This document shows positions 13,554 through 14,678 of a stretch of DNA of 14,678 nucleotides, in pieces. Source of the stretch: Phyllobacteriaceae bacterium (GTDB taxonomy: Bacteria > Pseudomonadota > Alphaproteobacteria > Rhizobiales > Ancalomicrobiaceae); assembly GCA_012517025.1 (NCBI GenBank), contig JAAYVT010000647.1, positions 1 through 14,678 on the forward strand. The letters are read 5' to 3'. The notes beneath the pieces were generated by a model. It was not told the origin of the DNA and made no database searches. It worked only from the letters and a program-made list of their open reading frames with translations. The position numbers and the translations under genes were made by a program. Position 1 is the stretch's first letter; every line of letters starts with the position of its first letter.

Positions 13554-14678
13554 TCAGGCGAAGAACTGCTGAGCCTTGACGATGCCTTCGACCAAACGGT
13601 CGACCTCGTCGCGGCGATTGTACATCGCGAAGGATGCTCGACAGGTGGAGGTCACCCCGAAGCGCGTCAAGAGCGGCTGCGCGCAATGGGTGCCGGCCCT
13701 GACCGCGATGCCGTAGCGATCGAGGATGGTCGCGACGTCGTGGGCGTGCGCGCCTGCGACCTCGAAGGCGACGATCGCCCCCTTGCCCGGCGCCGTGCCG
13801 AAGATCCGCACCGAGTTGAGCTCGGCGAGGCGGGCATGGGCATAGGCGGCGAGATCGGCCTCGTGCGCGGCGATGCGCTCGCGACCGACCTTCAGCATGT
13901 AGGTGAGCGCCGCGCCGAGCCCGGCGGCCTCGACGATCGGCGGCGTCCCCGCCTCGAAGCGATAGGGCGGCTCGCCGTAGGTGACGGTGTCTTGCGTGAC
14001 CTCGCGGATCATCTCGCCGCCGCCGAGGAAGGGCGGCATCTCGGCGAGCAGCTCCGGCCGGCCCCACAAGGCGCCGATGCCGGTCGGCCCGTAGAGCTTG
14101 TGGCCGGTGATCGCGTAGAAATCGCAGCCGAGCGCCTTGACGTCGACCGGCATGTGGACCGCGCCTTGCGAGCCGTCGATCAACACCTTGGCGCCGACGT
14201 CGTGGGCGAGCCGGGCGACCTCGGCGACCGGCACCACCGTGCCGGTGACGTTCGACATGTGGGTGATCGCGACGATCTTGGTCTTCGGCCCGAGCAGCTT
14301 CGCGTATTCGTCGAGAAGGAACGAGCCGTCCTCGCCGATCGGCGCCCACTTGATCACCACGCCCTTGCGCTCGCGCAGAAAATGCCAGGGCACGATGTTG
14401 GCGTGATGCTCGAGCTGGCTGAGGACGATTTCGTCGCCCTCCTTCAGCCCCAAGCCGAGCGAGGAGGCGACCAGATTGATCGCCTCGGTCGACGACTTGG
14501 TGAAGACGATCTCGTCGGTGGAGGCCGCGCCGAGGAAGTCGCGGACGATCTCGCGCGCGCCCTCGTAGGCCTCGGTGGCGGCGTTGGCGAGGTAATGGAG
14601 GCCGCGATGCACGTTGGCATAGCGGTGCTTCATCACGTCGACCATCTCGTCGATGACGGCCTGCGGCTTCTGCGCCGA
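13554..14678 (-). CDS. sufS: Cysteine desulfurase SufS (5' end outside window)
   Basis: The last 374 residues of a PLP-dependent class V cysteine desulfurase that takes sulfur from cysteine for SUF cluster assembly in the cytoplasm. The frame stays open to the window edge, and family members are about 405-415 residues, so some 30-40 N-terminal residues are missing; the ATG at 14645 is internal. Visible hallmarks are His-Arg-Gly-Leu-His-Tyr-Leu near the start, Thr-Lys-Ser-Ser-Thr-Glu-Ala-Ile-Asn, Leu-Glu-His-His-Ala-Asn-Ile-Val-Pro-Trp, Asp-Gly-Ser-Gln-Gly, the PLP lysine in Gly-His-Lys-Leu-Tyr-Gly-Pro-Thr-Gly, Gly-Thr-His-Cys-Ala-Gln-Pro, and the persulfide cysteine in Ser-Thr-Cys-Arg-Ala-Ser-Phe close to the C-terminus. 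That last motif marks the SufS rather than the IscS/NifS type. sufT and sufA follow on the same strand; sufBCD would be expected upstream, beyond the window. Confidence 0.95.
   Translation of the reverse strand, partial: SAQKPQAVIDEMVDVMKHRYANVHRGLHYLANAATEAYEGAREIVRDFLGAASTDEIVFTKSSTEAINLVASSLGLGLKEGDEIVLSQLEHHANIVPWHFLRERKGVVIKWAPIGEDGSFLLDEYAKLLGPKTKIVAITHMSNVTGTVVPVAEVARLAHDVGAKVLIDGSQGAVHMPVDVKALGCDFYAITGHKLYGPTGIGALWGRPELLAEMPPFLGGGEMIREVTQDTVTYGEPPYRFEAGTPPIVEAAGLGAALTYMLKVGRERIAAHEADLAAYAHARLAELNSVRIFGTAPGKGAIVAFEVAGAHAHDVATILDRYGIAVRAGTHCAQPLLTRFGVTSTCRASFAMYNRRDEVDRLVEGIVKAQQFFA

Noticed and set aside
1..14678. Mobile elements, CRISPR arrays, tRNA or rRNA genes
   Set aside because: I saw no transposase or integrase motif, no regularly spaced direct repeats, and no tRNA-like cloverleaf or conserved rRNA sequence in any intergenic region.

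Overview
The window is about 14.7 kb of GC-rich, densely coding chromosomal DNA. It most likely comes from an alphaproteobacterium of the Hyphomicrobiales (Rhizobiales) type. The reasons are two BA14K-type secreted proteins (a family first described in Brucella), a sufS-sufT-sufA gene order typical of this group, and a mix of ordinary housekeeping and envelope genes. I see no IS element, integrase, CRISPR array, tRNA or rRNA gene, and no compositional island apart from one short AT-richer patch near 5990-6060. The genus cannot be fixed from the sequence.

Left part (1-6792), all on the plus strand. Two tandem paralogues encode small secreted BA14K proteins. Next comes an osmoregulated periplasmic glucan pair: opgG, with a twin-arginine-type signal, and opgH, the membrane glucosyltransferase that makes beta-1,2-glucan. 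They are followed by a small secreted protein of unknown function and a SatP/YaaH-type acetate transporter. Strong GC-rich hairpins lie after the second BA14K gene, after opgH and after the transporter.

Middle part (6872-9848). queA and tgt form an overlapping minus-strand pair that performs two steps of queuosine tRNA modification. A LysE/RhtB-type exporter is transcribed divergently from queA. Hairpins sit between the convergent pairs satP/tgt and lysE/cyclophilin.

Right part (9924-14678), all on the minus strand. Read in the direction of transcription: the 3' part of sufS, sufT, a SufA/IscA-like carrier, tenA (thiamine pyrimidine salvage), a NifX/NafY-like domain protein, a second LysE-type exporter, a TfoX N-terminal-domain protein and a cytoplasmic cyclophilin. 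sufA and tenA touch through a TGATG junction, which suggests co-translation.

The window looks mostly ordinary. The strongest oddity is in Tgt: all four residues that normally bind the structural zinc are replaced, while the catalytic aspartates and the flanking sequence are kept. Secondary points are tenA and a NifX-like gene downstream of the suf genes, and the unrecognised secreted protein behind opgGH. I found no convincing undescribed multi-gene system.
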